Shown here: positions 24,846 to 34,002 of the stretch, in pieces | Position numbering within the stretch: position 1 is the first letter of the stretch | How the letters are laid out: the number at the start of each line of letters is the position of its first letter | Assembly (NCBI RefSeq): GCF_003201855.1 | Contig: NZ_QJKI01000008.1 | Coordinates: forward strand, 74,197-138,196 | Length of the DNA: 64,000 nt | Direction: 5' to 3' | Source of the DNA: Rivihabitans pingtungensis | GTDB taxonomy: Bacteria > Pseudomonadota > Gammaproteobacteria > Burkholderiales > Aquaspirillaceae | Program-made: the position numbers and the translations under genes | The notes under the pieces: model-generated | What the model was told of the DNA's origin: nothing | The model's database searches: none | The model's input: the letters and a program-made list of their open reading frames with translations, nothing else

Positions 24846-24942
24846 ATCGCCGCCAGCGCAGCCGCGGCGCCCGGCAATGCTATGATGAAATCCCCAAATT
24901 CAATATTCCGCCTGGCCCGTCCGGCGGCAAGAGCAGCGTGCG

Positions 24943-26337
24943 ATGGACTTTTTACCGATTTTCATGAAAATGCGCGGCGCGCCCGCGCTGGTGGTGGGCG
25001 GCGGCGATGTGGCCTTGCGCAAGGCGCGGCTGCTGCACGAGGCGGGCTGTCGGCTGACCATCGTCGCGCCAGAATGCCACCCCGAGCTGGCCGAGTGGAT
25101 CGCCAGCGGCGGCGTGCGCCAGCTGGCGCGTGGCTTTATGCCCGAGGATATCGCCGGCCAGCGCCTGGTGATTGCCGCCACCGACGATGAAGCCGTCAAC
25201 GCCCAGGTCAGCGCGCTGTGCATGGCGCAAAACATCCCGGTGAACGTGGTGGACAACCCGCGGCTGTGCAGCTTTATCATGCCGTCGATTATCGACCGCT
25301 CGCCGGTGATCGTTGCCATTTCTTCATCGGGCGGTCTGCCGGTGTTGGCGCGCTGGCTGCGCACGCAAATCGAGGCGCTATTGCCGGCCGGCCTGGCGCG
25401 GCTGGGCCGCTTTGGCCAGGAAGTGCGCCCGCGCCTGAAAACCGCCATGCCCGACGCCAACCAGCGCCGTGGCTTTTGGGAGCGCCTGCTGGCCAGCCCC
25501 TGGGCCGAGCAAATGATGAACGGCGACGAAGCCCGTGCCCGCGCCGATTTCGACCGCGCGCTGGCCGAGCACAACGCTCCGCCAGTCGGCGCGGTGTATC
25601 TGGTGGGCGGCGGCCCCGGCAACCCGGATTTGCTCACCTTCCGCGCGCTGCGGCTGATGCAGCAGGCCGATGTGGTGCTGTACGACAATCTGGTGGCCCC
25701 GGAAATCGTCGAGCTGACCCGCCGCGACGCCGACCGCATTTATGTGGGCAAGCGCGCCAGCCAGCACACCCTGCCGCAAGAAGACATCAACAGCCTGCTG
25801 GTGCGTCTGGCCAAAGAAGGCAAGCGCGTGGTGCGCCTCAAGGGCGGCGACCCCTTCATGTTTGGCCGGGGTGGCGAAGAAATCGAAACCCTGGCTGAAC
25901 ACGGCATCCCGTTTGAAGTGGTGCCCGGCATCACCTCGGCCAACGGCGCGGCGGCATACGCCGGCATCCCGCTCACCCACCGCGACCACGCGCAATCCTG
26001 CGTGTTTGTCACCGGCCACCGCCGCGACGGCAGCATCGACCTGGACTGGGCCGCCATCACCCGCCCGCAGCAAACCGTGGTGATCTATATGGGCGTGTCC
26101 ACCGCCCCGGCGCTGTGCGCCGCGCTGATCGAGCACGGCAAAGCCGCCGACACCCCCGCCGCCGTGGTCGAACGCGCCACCACCCGCGCCCAGCGCGTGC
26201 TGACCGGCACCCTGACCACCCTGCCCGGATTGATTGCCGAACACCAGATTCAATCCCCGGCGCTGATTATCGTCGGCGACGTGGTGAAACTGGCCGGGAC
26301 CTTGGCCTGGTTTGATGGGGCGGGGCGGGTGGGCTAA
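24943..26337 (+). CDS. cysG: Sirohaem synthase, CysG-type fusion
   Basis: 464 residues with both halves. N-terminal precorrin-2 dehydrogenase / sirohydrochlorin ferrochelatase with ALVVGGGDVALRKARLL (NAD site, about 13-30). C-terminal uroporphyrinogen-III methyltransferase (about 215-464) with VYLVGGGPGNPDLLTFRAL, VRLKGGDPFMFGRGGEE and the VPGITSANGAAAYAGIPLTH SAM site. Makes sirohaem for sulfite and nitrite reductases from uroporphyrinogen III. Length matches CysG (about 457 aa). The stop is overlapped by a dispersed repeat. Confidence 0.95.
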   Translation: MDFLPIFMKMRGAPALVVGGGDVALRKARLLHEAGCRLTIVAPECHPELAEWIASGGVRQLARGFMPEDIAGQRLVIAATDDEAVNAQVSALCMAQNIPVNVVDNPRLCSFIMPSIIDRSPVIVAISSSGGLPVLARWLRTQIEALLPAGLARLGRFGQEVRPRLKTAMPDANQRRGFWERLLASPWAEQMMNGDEARARADFDRALAEHNAPPVGAVYLVGGGPGNPDLLTFRALRLMQQADVVLYDNLVAPEIVELTRRDADRIYVGKRASQHTLPQEDINSLLVRLAKEGKRVVRLKGGDPFMFGRGGEEIETLAEHGIPFEVVPGITSANGAAAYAGIPLTHRDHAQSCVFVTGHRRDGSIDLDWAAITRPQQTVVIYMGVSTAPALCAALIEHGKAADTPAAVVERATTRAQRVLTGTLTTLPGLIAEHQIQSPALIIVGDVVKLAGTLAWFDGAGRVG

Positions 26338-26437
26338 GCGCCGCTCACCAAACGCGCCTGGCGTTGTTGCAAGCCGTACAGTCTGCGGTCTGTGCGCCTG
26401 GCCAAGGGCGCTGTGCTGAGTGCTGTGAGCGACGCTA
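26337..26437. repeat. Dispersed terminal-inverted-repeat element, copy 2
   Basis: Degenerate copy: GCGCCGCTCACCAAACG at the left end, GTGAGCGACGCT at the right. It starts at the last base of the cysG stop. Confidence 0.7.
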
Positions 26438-26496
26438 AGCCGTCTTTGCCTGTTGTGTCGGGAAGCCAGCGCCCGCCCTGTGGGCGCATGGCTGTA

Positions 26497-26760
26497 CTAC
26501 CCCGTCAACCGCTCCAGCCGCGTCAGCCAGTGCATGGCGTATTCCTGATCTTCCCCGCACATCTCTGCCTGTGGCTGCAAACCGCCGCAGACTGCCGGGC
26601 GCAGCGGTGAGCTAAAAATCCGGCAGCGGGCGTGTTCGTCCAGTTGCGCGCAGCGCACGCCGGCCGGTTTGCCCGCTGGCATGTCGGGGATGGGGCTGGA
26701 GATGGACGGGGCGATGCAGCAGGCGCCGCAGCCGTCGCGGCAGGCCAGCGCCGCGCTCAT
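26497..26760 (-). CDS. YkgJ-family Cys-cluster protein
   Basis: 87 residues with the YkgJ zinc/iron-chelating pattern CRDGCGACC near the start, then a Cys-containing middle ([14 protein letters not shown]) and [10 protein letters not shown]. Presumed metal-binding, cytoplasmic; family function unknown. Its ATG overlaps the Sir2 stop (ATGA). Confidence 0.83.
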   Translation of the reverse strand: MSAALACRDGCGACCIAPSISSPIPDMPAGKPAGVRCAQLDEHARCRIFSSPLRPAVCGGLQPQAEMCGEDQEYAMHWLTRLERLTG

Positions 26761-27530
26761 CGGCTGCCTTCCAGCCGCGCTTGCAGCGCCTGGGCGGTTT
26801 GGCCGATGGGGGCGCGCAGGATCAGGTCAAAACAGCGGTCCATGCGTGTGGCGTCCAGGTTGATCAGCGCGCAGCGGATGCCGTGGCGCTGGGCTTCCAG
26901 CGGCAGCAGGTTGATCGGGCCGACTTCCAGCGACGAGCCCAGCACCAGCAGCACATCGGCCGCCAGCGTGTGCGTCAGCGCTTCGTCAAAGCGGTGCACC
27001 GCCTCGCCGTACAGCACCACGTCCGGCTTGAGCGCGGTGTGGCAGCTCAGGCAGCGCGGCAGCGGCTCGGCCAGCACATGGGCCAGATCGTGCATGCGGC
27101 CGCAGGCCGGGCACAGCGCCTGTTGCAGCGTGCCGTGCACTTCCACCACCTGTTCGCTGCCGGCGCGCTGGTGCAGGCCGTCGATATTCTGGGTGAGCAC
27201 GCTTACCGTCTTGCCCTGCGCCGCCAGCCAGGCCAAAAAGCGATGGCCGGCGTTGGGCTGTTTGTCGCCGGTGAGCTTGAGCTCGAAAATCTCTTTGAAC
27301 GCCTCCCAGAACGCCGCCGGGTTGTGCAAAAAATAGTCAATCGACAGCACATCGGCCAGGCTGGCGTTTTGCGTGTAGCGCCCCTGATACGAACGAAAAT
27401 CCGGGATGCCGGATTCGGTGCTCATGCCGGCGCCGGTCAGCACCGCCACATGGCGGGCGCTGGCCAGCCAGCCGGCCAGGGTGTCCAGCGCGGCGCTGGC
27501 GTCGGTGGGGGCGTGAGGGCGGGCGATCAT
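26757..27530 (-). CDS. Sir2-family NAD-dependent protein deacylase
   Basis: 257 residues from the ATG at 27530. It has the NAD-binding [19 protein letters not shown], the catalytic [12 protein letters not shown] plus VEVHGTL with the catalytic His, two zinc Cys pairs (CPACG, CLSCH), and [12 protein letters not shown]. All active-site motifs are intact. Removes acyl groups from lysine in the cytoplasm. Overlaps both neighbours by ATGA, so MazG-like, Sir2 and YkgJ form one operon. Confidence 0.93.
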   Translation of the reverse strand: MIARPHAPTDASAALDTLAGWLASARHVAVLTGAGMSTESGIPDFRSYQGRYTQNASLADVLSIDYFLHNPAAFWEAFKEIFELKLTGDKQPNAGHRFLAWLAAQGKTVSVLTQNIDGLHQRAGSEQVVEVHGTLQQALCPACGRMHDLAHVLAEPLPRCLSCHTALKPDVVLYGEAVHRFDEALTHTLAADVLLVLGSSLEVGPINLLPLEAQRHGIRCALINLDATRMDRCFDLILRAPIGQTAQALQARLEGSR

Positions 27531-27865
27531 GATTGGGGCTCCGGGTATTTGCGCGCGTTTTTGTCCAGCTTGTCGGCCACGGCGGCGGCCATGTCCACCC
27601 CCAGCACATCGGCCAGCCGCGCCAGATAAATCTGCACATCGGCCAACTCTTCGCCCAGGTGTTCCCACTCGGCCGGGTTGTCCTGCGCCAGCGCAGCCAG
27701 CTCGGCGTCGCTGCGCCATTGCAGGATTTCCGCCAGCTCGCCGACCTCGCCCACCAGGGCAAGCAGCAGATTGCGCGGGGTGTGGTGCGGCTGCCAGTTG
27801 CGCACCTGGGCAAAGGCGCGCAACTGGGCTTGCAGCGGAGAGAGGTCAAGCGGTGGGGTGGGCAT
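27527..27865 (-). CDS. MazG-like nucleotide pyrophosphohydrolase
   Basis: 112 residues. GEVGELAEILQWRSD and EELADVQIYLARLADVLGVD carry the ExxE...ExxD metal motif of the all-alpha NTP pyrophosphatase family (dCTPase/RS21-C6 type). Likely house-cleaning of non-canonical nucleotides. Start taken at ATG 27865; an in-frame GTG sits one codon upstream. First gene of the operon with Sir2 and YkgJ. Confidence 0.9.
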   Translation of the reverse strand: MPTPPLDLSPLQAQLRAFAQVRNWQPHHTPRNLLLALVGEVGELAEILQWRSDAELAALAQDNPAEWEHLGEELADVQIYLARLADVLGVDMAAAVADKLDKNARKYPEPQS

Positions 27866-27889
27866 CACGGGCGCGGCAGTTAAAAAAAC

Positions 27890-30800
27890 CTATTTTACCG
27901 CGCCGGGGGGTGAAGGGAGGGGGTTGGGGTCAACATCACCTGCCTGCGCCTGCGCCAGCAGCGCTTGTGATTCGTCATCGCCATAACGGCTGATCAGCAC
28001 ATCCAGCGGCCAGGTGCGCACGGGTTGACGCTCGGCCAGGCGTTGGTCCTGGAGGATCCAGTTACGGGGCTTGCTTAGGTCGATGGGCTGATCGGGGTCG
28101 ATGGCGCGCAGGGTGCAGCGGCGACCTTGAAAATCTTGCAGTCGGGCGGGCCAGGAGAGGGCGAGATTGTCGGTTTGTGAGATGAAGAGGGTGTGGATCA
28201 GTTCACCAGTGCTGGCGTCCCAGAGGCGGGTGGTGCAGTCGTTGCTGGCGGTGAGGATGTGTTGGCCGTCTGGGGAGAAGGCGCTGCTATTTACCCAATG
28301 TGCATGGCCATCGAAAGAGCGCAGTAGCGCGCCAGGGTGGGCATCCCACAGTTTGGTGGTGTGGTCGCGGCTGGCGGTGAGGATGTGCTGGCCATCGAGG
28401 GAGAAGGTGCAGCTGTTTACCAAATCGGTATGGCCGTCGAAAGAGCGTAGTAGCGCGCCAGAGAGGGTATCCCACAGCTTGGCGGTGTTGTCATCGCTGG
28501 CGGTGAGGATGTGCTGGCCGTCAGGAGAGAAGGTGCAACTGTTCACCGAACGAGTATGGCCGTCGAAAGAGCGCAGCAGCGCGCCAGAGTGGGCATCCCA
28601 CAGCTTGGCGGTGTGGTCGTGGCTGGCGGTGAGGATGTGCTGGCCGTCGGGGGAGAACGCGCAACTGAGTACGAAACTGGTATGGCCGTCGAAAGAGCGC
28701 AGTAGCTTGCCTGAGTGGGCATCCCACAGCCTGGCGGTCTTGTCACCGCTGGCGGTGAGGATGTGCTGGCTGTCGGGGGAGAAGGCGCAGCTGTTCACCC
28801 AAGCGGTATGGCCGTCGAAAGAGCGCAGTAGCGCGCCAGAGTGGGCATCCCACAGCTTGGCGGTGTTGTCGGCACTGGCGGTGAGGACGTGCTGGCCGTC
28901 GGGGGTGAGGGCGCAGCTGCGCACTGAATCGGTATGGCCGTCAAAAGAGCGCAGCAGCGCGCCAGAGTGGGCATTCCATAGCTTGGCGGTTTTGTCGTCA
29001 CAGGAGGTGAGGATGCGCTGGCCGTCGGGGGAGAAGGCGCAGCTGTTCACCCAACGGGCATGGCCGTCAAAAGAGCGCAATAGTGCGCCAGAGTGGGCAT
29101 CCCACAGCTTGGCGGTGTGGTCGCGGCTGGCGGTGAGGATGTGCTGGCCGTCGGTGGAGAAGGCGCAACTGTCAACCGAACGAGTATGGCCGTCGAAAGA
29201 GCGCAGTAGTGCACCAGAGTGGGCATCCCACAGCTTGGCGGTCTTGTCGTTGCTGGCGGTGAGGATGTGCTGGCCGTCGGGGGAGAAGGCGCAGCTGCGC
29301 ACCCAATCGGTATGGCCGTCGAAAGAGCGCAGTAGTGCACCAGAGTGGGCATCCCACAGCTTGGCGGTGTGGTCGCGGCTGGCGGTGAGGATGTGCTGGC
29401 CGTCGGTGGAGAAGGCGCAACTGTCAACCGAACGAGTATGGCCGTCGAAAGAGCGCAGTAGTGCGCCAGAGTGGGCATCCCACAGCTTGGCGGTGTTGTC
29501 ATCGCTGGCGGTGAGGATGTGCTGGCCGTCGGTGGAGAAGGCGCAACTGTCAACCGAACGAGTATGGCCGTCGAAAGAGCGCAGTAGTGCACCAGAGTGG
29601 GCATCCCACAGCTTGGCGGTCTTGTCGTTGCTGGCGGTGAGGATGTGCTGGCCATCGAGGGAGAAGGTGCAGCTGTTTACCAAATCGGTATGGCCGTCGA
29701 AAGAGCGTAGTAGCGCGCCAGAGTGGGTATCCCACAGCTTGGCGGTGTTGTCATCGCTGGCGGTGAGGATGTGCTGGCCGTCAGGAGAGAAGGCGCAGCT
29801 GTTCACCCAATCGGTATGGCCGTCGAAAGAGCACAGCAGCGCGCCAGAGTGAGCATCCCACAGTTTGGCAGTGTTGTCGTGGCTGGCAGTGAGGATGTGC
29901 TGGCCATCAGGGGAGAAGGCGCAGGCGGTTAACCAACCGCGATGCGTCGCCAACTTCACCAAAACCGGCGGCAAAGCCCGTGCCTCAAGTGGCGCCAATT
30001 GCGTCAACAGCTGCCCCAGCCAATGCGGGCTGGATTGCGTAAACCCATCATGGCGCACCACTCGCTCGACCAGCGGCGGCGGCAATGGCCCTCCTTGCAG
30101 GCGGTTGTGCAGCGCATCTTGCTGGTCGGCGGGGTTGTTGCTGAATAGCAACTGGAGGAACTCGTCTACATCGGCTACCCGGCCGTACATGACTCCAGCG
30201 TGCTGGCCAGGGTGAGCGCTATGGGCCTGCAAAATCAATTCATCAATGGCCGTGTCGATGCCCAGTTGCGCGAGTTGCCCCGGCAAGGCCGGGTCGTGCC
30301 AGGCGGGGATAAGTGGCGTGTCGCCTTGGCGCAGCTTGGCGTGGTCTTCGTCGCTGTTAAAGTCGCTGGGGTAGGCGGTGAACAGCGCGTGCAGGTCGAA
30401 TTCGCTGCGCTGGCGGCGCGAGGCGGCCACCCGGCGGCGCAGGTCTTTTAGTGCGGCCAGCGCTTCGCCCCGGCTTTCACCGTAGAGGTTTTTTTCGGTG
30501 TTTTCGTCGGTGTCGATCAGGCCAAAATCGTGCTGGCCGTCGGCAAACCACTGGGCAATGCGCAAAAAGCGGCTGGGCTGGCGGCGGCACAGGCGAAACA
30601 GCTCGGGGGCGAAGCATTGCCAGATGGCCAGCCGCGCCAGCAGCAGGGTTTTGCTCGGCTGCTGGTCGATGCCCAGGCCAAGCTGCTGGCTGGCATCCAG
30701 CAGCATATGCAGCAGTTCGGCGGCGCGCTGGAGCTTGCGCGGCACTGGCGGCACGGCGCGGGCAAACAGCTGGCATAGGTCGCGCTGTTGCTGGGCGTGG

Positions 30801-31987
30801 CGCAGCAGTTGTTTGGCATGACGGACGGCTGTGGTTTCTGCCTCGTCTCGTTCTGGCTCGTCATGGCCATCTTTCACTTTGGCTTGGCGGCGCGCCAGCC
30901 GCTGGCGGGCGGCTTCGTGCTCTTCTTCCAGCGCTTTGGGCGCCAGTGCCAAGTATTCGCGGTGGGTGGCCTGATAGTCAAACAACTCCGGGTAACGCTC
31001 ACGCAAAAACTGCTCCGCCTGCCCGGTTTGCGCTGGCGGCAGGCGCAGCGGCAGGTGGATGATTTTTTCCAGGTATTCAGCGCCGGTGATCGGCAGGCGG
31101 TGGCTGGCGTCGGCGCTGGCGGCCTTGCTGGCTTCAAACAGATAGTCGCGGTAGCGGTGCTGTACGCCGCGCTCCACCACTTCGTCGTCCACCGCCAGCA
31201 CAAACACGCAACGCGGCACGTCGAAAAACAGCTTGATGGCCTCCAGCATTTCCAGCGCTTTTTCCGGCAGGCAGCGGTCCAGGTCGTCGATAAAGAACAG
31301 CAGATTCAGCGCCGGGTCGCTGTCGGTTAGCTCGCGCAGCTGGCGTTCAAATTCCAGATAGAGGGTGTCGTATTCGTCGAGTTTGGCGTAGTGCGCCTGT
31401 TCTGGCTTGGGGGCGTTTTTCTTGTCGAGATCTTCCGAGGCGCGAAACATTTCCAGCGCGGCTTTTGGGCTGGTTTTCAGCGAGAACTCAAAGGGAATGC
31501 CATATTCGCCCCCTTTGAATGTCACTGTGGCTTCGTAGGCGCTGGCAAAGGCCAGGGCGGCGTTGCCAAATGTTTGGTAGGTTTTGGTGAGTTTTTCCTT
31601 GAAGCTGATCCAGCTGATTTTGCTCCAGCGCGAGGCGTTTTTTTCTGCGTCTGCTTCAACTCGCTTGATCTCCGCTTGCACCTTCTTCAACAGCGGCACA
31701 ATCAAATGCGGTTCTTTTTCATAGCGCCAGGCGTTGAAAAACACCGTCACCACCGGGGCCGTTTCATCCTGTTGCTGTTCAAAATCCTGCTTCACCGCGT
31801 GCAGCAGCGAGCTTTTGCCGCTGCCCCATTCGCCAAACACGCCCACCACCAGCGATTGTTCGACCGGGGAGCGGTGGCCGCGTTGGGCCTCGGGGGCGAA
31901 GTGTTTGCGGATGCGGTTGGCCACGGATTTGGCCAGTTGGGCGTGGCCGAAGGCCAGGGTTATTTTGGGGCTGGCGGGGGTGTTCAT
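27890..31987 (-). CDS. KAP-family P-loop NTPase fused to 14 WD40 repeats
   Basis: 1365 residues. N-terminal KAP NTPase: Walker A GEWGSGKSS (52-60), NAWRYEKEPHL (about 89-99, KAP signature), Walker B LLFFIDDLDRCLPEK (about 230). A helical linker of about 300 residues and 14 WD40 repeats (about 700-1285) follow, each with a core like SPDGQHILTASDDNTAKLWD, enough for two seven-bladed propellers. KAP NTPases are membrane-linked or signalling NTPases, and KAP/WD40 architectures are candidates for antiphage or regulated-death systems. No transmembrane insert is obvious here. It stands alone on its strand, away from any known defence genes. Confidence 0.9.
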   Translation of the reverse strand: MNTPASPKITLAFGHAQLAKSVANRIRKHFAPEAQRGHRSPVEQSLVVGVFGEWGSGKSSLLHAVKQDFEQQQDETAPVVTVFFNAWRYEKEPHLIVPLLKKVQAEIKRVEADAEKNASRWSKISWISFKEKLTKTYQTFGNAALAFASAYEATVTFKGGEYGIPFEFSLKTSPKAALEMFRASEDLDKKNAPKPEQAHYAKLDEYDTLYLEFERQLRELTDSDPALNLLFFIDDLDRCLPEKALEMLEAIKLFFDVPRCVFVLAVDDEVVERGVQHRYRDYLFEASKAASADASHRLPITGAEYLEKIIHLPLRLPPAQTGQAEQFLRERYPELFDYQATHREYLALAPKALEEEHEAARQRLARRQAKVKDGHDEPERDEAETTAVRHAKQLLRHAQQQRDLCQLFARAVPPVPRKLQRAAELLHMLLDASQQLGLGIDQQPSKTLLLARLAIWQCFAPELFRLCRRQPSRFLRIAQWFADGQHDFGLIDTDENTEKNLYGESRGEALAALKDLRRRVAASRRQRSEFDLHALFTAYPSDFNSDEDHAKLRQGDTPLIPAWHDPALPGQLAQLGIDTAIDELILQAHSAHPGQHAGVMYGRVADVDEFLQLLFSNNPADQQDALHNRLQGGPLPPPLVERVVRHDGFTQSSPHWLGQLLTQLAPLEARALPPVLVKLATHRGWLTACAFSPDGQHILTASHDNTAKLWDAHSGALLCSFDGHTDWVNSCAFSPDGQHILTASDDNTAKLWDTHSGALLRSFDGHTDLVNSCTFSLDGQHILTASNDKTAKLWDAHSGALLRSFDGHTRSVDSCAFSTDGQHILTASDDNTAKLWDAHSGALLRSFDGHTRSVDSCAFSTDGQHILTASRDHTAKLWDAHSGALLRSFDGHTDWVRSCAFSPDGQHILTASNDKTAKLWDAHSGALLRSFDGHTRSVDSCAFSTDGQHILTASRDHTAKLWDAHSGALLRSFDGHARWVNSCAFSPDGQRILTSCDDKTAKLWNAHSGALLRSFDGHTDSVRSCALTPDGQHVLTASADNTAKLWDAHSGALLRSFDGHTAWVNSCAFSPDSQHILTASGDKTARLWDAHSGKLLRSFDGHTSFVLSCAFSPDGQHILTASHDHTAKLWDAHSGALLRSFDGHTRSVNSCTFSPDGQHILTASDDNTAKLWDTLSGALLRSFDGHTDLVNSCTFSLDGQHILTASRDHTTKLWDAHPGALLRSFDGHAHWVNSSAFSPDGQHILTASNDCTTRLWDASTGELIHTLFISQTDNLALSWPARLQDFQGRRCTLRAIDPDQPIDLSKPRNWILQDQRLAERQPVRTWPLDVLISRYGDDESQALLAQAQAGDVDPNPLPSPPGAVK
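28180..29945 (-). repeat. WD40-coding tandem repeats, 126-bp period, 14 units
   Basis: Fourteen units of 42 codons, most differing at few positions, such as GALLRSFDGHT with the variable HILTAS(D/N/R/H)D(N/K/H)TAKLWD. Nucleotide identity between several units is almost complete, so the array has been homogenised or expanded recently. Confidence 0.9.
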
Positions 31988-32083
31988 GCTGGGGGCGCGT
32001 TGGGCGGGTGGGGATGGGCTATTGTAGCGCCCAGCATGCTGGATGGGTGAGCGGCGCGCCAGGGCGGTCGCGCCGCCCGGTTT

Positions 32084-33415
32084 TTACGCCGTCGCCGCTT
32101 CTTTGCCGACCATGCGATAAATATCACCCGTGGCGACTTCGGTGCGTTCGGCGAGTTTGCGCACTTCGTCGGCTACCACGGCAAAGCCGCGCCCTTGCTC
32201 GCCAGCGCGGGCGGCTTCGATGGCGGCGTTCAGCGCCAGGAGGTTGGTTTGCTTGGCGATTTCGCTGATGGTGTTCACGATGGCGCCGATTTCGCGCAGG
32301 CTGGTTTCCAGGCGTTCTTTTTGGGCGTTGAAGGTTTGGCCGGCTTCGGCTTCGCGTTCGGCGGTGATGTCGGTCAGCGCGCCCACCACGCGCAGCGGCA
32401 CGCCCTGGGCGTCACGGCGGGTGGCGCCTTGGGCGCGAAACCAGCGGTAAGCGCCGTTTTTCATTTGCAGCCGGTATTCAATATGGTAGGGCGTGCGGCC
32501 GCTGGTGTCGTTGAGGTGGGCGGCAAAGGCCTGGATGGTGCGGTCTTTGTCTTCTGGGTGCAGGCGGCTGGCCCAGCTGTCCAGCACATTGGGAAAATCC
32601 CGCTCGTCGCTAAAGCCCAGCAGGGCGCGGAATTGATCAGACCACCAGAACGGGTTTTTCGGGTTGACCGGGTCGCCGGCGATGACTTCCATGTCCCACA
32701 GGCCTTCGCTGAGCATGCCGCGCGCCATGTCAAAGCGCTCCAGCGTCACCCGCAGCACGTCTTGCTGGCGGCGTTGGTCGTCGATGTCGGCCAGCGAGCC
32801 GGCCACGCGCAGCGGCACGCCTTGTGCATCGCGCTGGGTGGCGCCGCGCGCGCAAAACCAGCGGTAGCTGCCGTTTTTCAGTTGCAGGCGGTAGTCGATG
32901 TCGTAAGGGGTGCGGCCGCTGCGGTCGTTCAGGTGGGCGGCAAAGGCGGCCAGCACGCGGTCTTTGTCTTCCGGGTGCAGGCGGTTGGCCCAGCTGCCCA
33001 GCACATTGGGAAAGTCGCGTTCGTCATGAAAACCCAGCAGGGCGCGAAATTGATTGGACCACCAAAATTCATTGGCCGGGTTGACGGGGTCACCGGCCTC
33101 CACGGTCATGTCCCATAGCCCTTCGCTGGCGGCTTGGTTAACCAGGCTAAAGCGCACTTGCAGGGTGTGTTGTTCGTGTTGCAAGGCGGTGTGTTGCGCG
33201 CGCAGCGCGGCCAGTTCGGCGCTTTGTGCGTCCAGCTGGGCTTGCAGCGCGGCTTCGCGCGCCTGGCTGGCGGCCAGATGGCGTTGCAGGCCGTCCAGCA
33301 GCTGTTGCTGCGCCGGGTGGCGGGCTTGCGGCCAGCTGGCGCGCTGTGGGTCGGCGTGGTGCAGGGTTTGGCCCAGTTCGGCCAGAAAGCGGGGGTGGGT
33401 AGACAGCCAGTTCAT
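32084..33415 (-). CDS. PAS-PAS protein with short methyl-accepting-type signalling domain
   Basis: 443 residues from the ATG at 33415 ([10 protein letters not shown]), preceded by GGGAG. N-terminal helix with coiled-coil Gln/Ala-rich stretch (about 45-95), two PAS domains (about 100-220 and 235-360) that share long near-identical segments such as [27 protein letters not shown], then the MCP signalling hairpin tip [41 protein letters not shown]. No transmembrane segment, so a soluble chemoreceptor sensing through PAS ligands or flavin/haem. The hairpin is short, and little follows its descending helix. Confidence 0.88.
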   Translation of the reverse strand: MNWLSTHPRFLAELGQTLHHADPQRASWPQARHPAQQQLLDGLQRHLAASQAREAALQAQLDAQSAELAALRAQHTALQHEQHTLQVRFSLVNQAASEGLWDMTVEAGDPVNPANEFWWSNQFRALLGFHDERDFPNVLGSWANRLHPEDKDRVLAAFAAHLNDRSGRTPYDIDYRLQLKNGSYRWFCARGATQRDAQGVPLRVAGSLADIDDQRRQQDVLRVTLERFDMARGMLSEGLWDMEVIAGDPVNPKNPFWWSDQFRALLGFSDERDFPNVLDSWASRLHPEDKDRTIQAFAAHLNDTSGRTPYHIEYRLQMKNGAYRWFRAQGATRRDAQGVPLRVVGALTDITAEREAEAGQTFNAQKERLETSLREIGAIVNTISEIAKQTNLLALNAAIEAARAGEQGRGFAVVADEVRKLAERTEVATGDIYRMVGKEAATA

Positions 33416-33802
33416 GGTCGGGGCTCCCTTGTGGGTGTCTGGGTTGAAATTGGATGGCTTGGGCGCAGGGCGGGCGGCGTGTGGGTCTGGGCCCATGGCG
33501 GAAAAATCCGCTTCTGGCCGCGCTGCTGTGCGTGAAACACTGTATTTTGTAAAAAATTTATTACATATCGTCGTGGCGACGATGGCCACTCACCACGCCC
33601 AGCAGCACAGCGGCGGCCTGAGTGGTGTCTCCGCATGGGGTGGTCGCTGGCTGGCCCTGGCGATGCATGCGTGGCTGTTGCGGTTATAGGAAGAAAGTAT
33701 GGTGCAGTGCAATTACACCGCACTACAGCTTAAATATTGATTTCTATATGATATTTTTTGACAAAAGACCGGCTGCCGCACTGCGGGATGGTGGCGGCAG
33801 GC

Positions 33803-33894
33803 TGTGGATAAGCTGCCTGTGGATAAACTGTCCACAGGGGTGGTAAAGGGGATGGTTGGCGGGGTGTGACCGGCCTGTGGGTAAGTTATCCACA
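33803..33894. promoter_or_regulatory. Cluster of DnaA-box sequences
   Basis: Three perfect boxes (TGTGGATAA at 33803-33811 and 33818-33826; TTATCCACA at 33886-33894), plus near matches TGTCCACAG (about 33830) and TGTGGGTAA (about 33876). An AT-rich tract (TTAAATATTGATTTCTATAT) lies about 60 bases to the left. No dnaA, dnaN or rpmH is nearby, so this is not the usual chromosome origin; a regulatory or DnaA-titrating site is more likely. Confidence 0.65.
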
Positions 33895-33912
33895 GGGTAT
33901 GGGGTGAGGGTA

Positions 33913-33957
33913 AAAAAACCGCCCTCTCTGCGTGGGCAGGGAGGGCGGTTTTTTTGT
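33913..33957. terminator. Bidirectional terminator after rlhA
   Basis: AAAAAAACCGCCCTC...GAGGGCGGTTTTTTT, strong stem with T runs on both strands, 45 bases past the rlhA stop. The remainder of 33416-34002 holds only the DnaA-box cluster and the promoter of the PAS/MCP gene. Confidence 0.9.
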
Positions 33958-34002
33958 GGCGTGGCGCGCGCTGTGCGCAATCACGCCAGACGGGGGCGGT
34001 GC

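Noticed and set aside
28167..29852. 561-codon open frame on the plus strand opposite the WD40 repeats
   Set aside because: It is an antisense shadow produced by the 126-base repeat period of the WD40-coding strand; the peptide is a repeat of no known family.
28180..29945. CRISPR-like array
   Set aside because: The 126-base period is in frame and encodes WD40 repeats; no short repeat-spacer alternation.
33722..33894. Chromosome replication origin
   Set aside because: DnaA boxes and an AT-rich tract are present, but no dnaA, dnaN, gyrB or rpmH is near; reported as a DnaA-box cluster only.
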